Below, piece after piece: positions 15,572-15,913 of a DNA stretch of 15,913 nt. Every line of letters starts with the position of its first letter. Position 1 is the first letter of the stretch. Source of the stretch: an uncultured Bacteroidales bacterium (GTDB lineage Bacteria; Bacteroidota; Bacteroidia; Bacteroidales; UBA932); assembly GCA_902491795.1 (NCBI GenBank), contig CABUIX010000046.1, positions 1 through 15,913 on the forward strand, written 5' to 3'. Position numbers and translations under genes: made by a program. Below the pieces are notes generated by a model. That model had not been told where the DNA came from, did not search any database, and saw nothing but the letters and a program-made list of their open reading frames with translations.

Positions 15572-15610
15572 AAAAACAAAAAAAGAAGTCCTTCATAGAA
15601 GAACTTCTTT
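15572..15610 (-). terminator. Intrinsic terminator directly after tRNA-Ala
   Basis: 12-pair stem (15598-15609 with 15583-15594, one G-T wobble), 3-base loop, and seven T on the minus strand (15584-15578). The stem starts 6 bases after the tRNA CCA end. It closes the 16S-tRNA-tRNA transcript and shows that transcription is meant to stop before any 23S gene. Confidence 0.85.
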
Positions 15611-15614
15611 TCCG

Positions 15615-15690
15615 TGGTGGAGATAAAGAGATTCGAACTCTTGACCCCCTGCTTGCAAAGCAGGTGCTCTACCAACTGAGCTATACCCCC
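15615..15690 (-). tRNA. tRNA-Ala (anticodon UGC)
   Basis: 76 bases. Cloverleaf: acceptor GGGGGTA pairs with TATCTCC through two G-U pairs; D arm AGCTCAGTTGGTAGAGC; anticodon stem CTGCT/AGCAG with loop TTGCAAG (anticodon TGC); T-loop GTTCGAATC. The 3' CCA is encoded at 15617-15615. It is the second tRNA of the usual Bacteroidetes 16S-23S spacer pair. Confidence 0.97.
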
Positions 15691-15701
15691 GTTTTTAAAT
15701 G

Positions 15702-15775
15702 TAGGCCCGCGCGGAGTTGAACCGCGGACCTCCACATTATCAGTGTGGCGCTCTAACCAACTGAGCTACGAGCCT
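15702..15775 (-). tRNA. tRNA-Ile (anticodon GAU)
   Basis: 74 bases without encoded CCA (the bases after the discriminator A are CAT). Acceptor AGGCTCG pairs with CGGGCCT; D arm AGCTCAGTTGGTTAGAGC; anticodon stem CCACA/TGTGG with loop CTGATAA (anticodon GAT); T-loop GTTCAACTC. It lies 11 bases before tRNA-Ala in the direction of transcription and about 87 bases after the 16S 3' end. Confidence 0.97.
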
Positions 15776-15862
15776 ATATATAAAGGGAAGATAAGCACAA
15801 GGCTTGATAGTGCCTTGTTCACATTTAACCGCGAGCTTACAGCGTCAAAAGTTAAGCTCCAA

Positions 15863-15913
<51 letters not shown>

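Noticed and set aside
15615..15775. tRNA genes as an integration site for the recombinase
   Set aside because: No partial tRNA copy is visible near the recombinase, which is over 3 kb away, and both tRNAs are complete spacer tRNAs following 16S.

Overview
The window looks like chromosomal DNA of a member of Bacteroidota, most likely order Bacteroidales. The signs are promoter boxes of the Bacteroidetes -7 type (TAnnTTTG), a lipoprotein with an acidic/lysine export signal after its lipidated cysteine and a DUF4988-like N-terminus, a Bacteroides-style tyrosine recombinase, a fused aldolase/short-chain dehydrogenase, and typical Bacteroidetes 16S and tRNA sequence. Genus cannot be assigned from this alone.

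Region 1 (1-11353, all minus strand, read right to left) is a run of nine co-directional genes with gaps of 4-49 bases or short overlaps. It starts with two short-chain chromate-transporter (CHR) halves and a secreted GH20 hexosaminidase-like protein. A complete 2-oxoacid dehydrogenase complex follows: E2, dihydrolipoyl dehydrogenase and a fused E1 alpha/beta. Next come a PHP-domain protein, a bifunctional class II aldolase/short-chain dehydrogenase, and the start of a tricorn-like S41 protease that runs off the left edge. One -7 box lies immediately before the first gene and a second lies just before the E2 gene, so E2 to aldolase can probably be transcribed as its own unit. I infer that the E2-to-aldolase block breaks down a phosphorylated sugar or sugar derivative: the aldolase cleaves it, the fused dehydrogenase oxidises the aldehyde, and the 2-oxoacid dehydrogenase makes an acyl-CoA. 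The substrate is unknown. The GH20 protein has both catalytic acidic residues substituted and may be a pseudoenzyme.

Region 2 (11354-12526) holds a plus-strand tyrosine site-specific recombinase and, between it and the convergent lipoprotein gene, two back-to-back intrinsic terminators, one for each direction, plus a perfect inverted repeat.

Region 3 (12527-15486, minus) is a 950-residue surface lipoprotein with an N-terminal coiled coil and two collagen-like Gly-X-Y tracts, with its own promoter.

Region 4 (15572-15913, minus) is the 3' end of a 16S rRNA gene followed by tRNA-Ile(GAU), tRNA-Ala(UGC) and then immediately a strong intrinsic terminator. No 23S rRNA gene follows, so this looks like an rRNA operon whose 16S is unlinked from 23S, unless the contig is misassembled.
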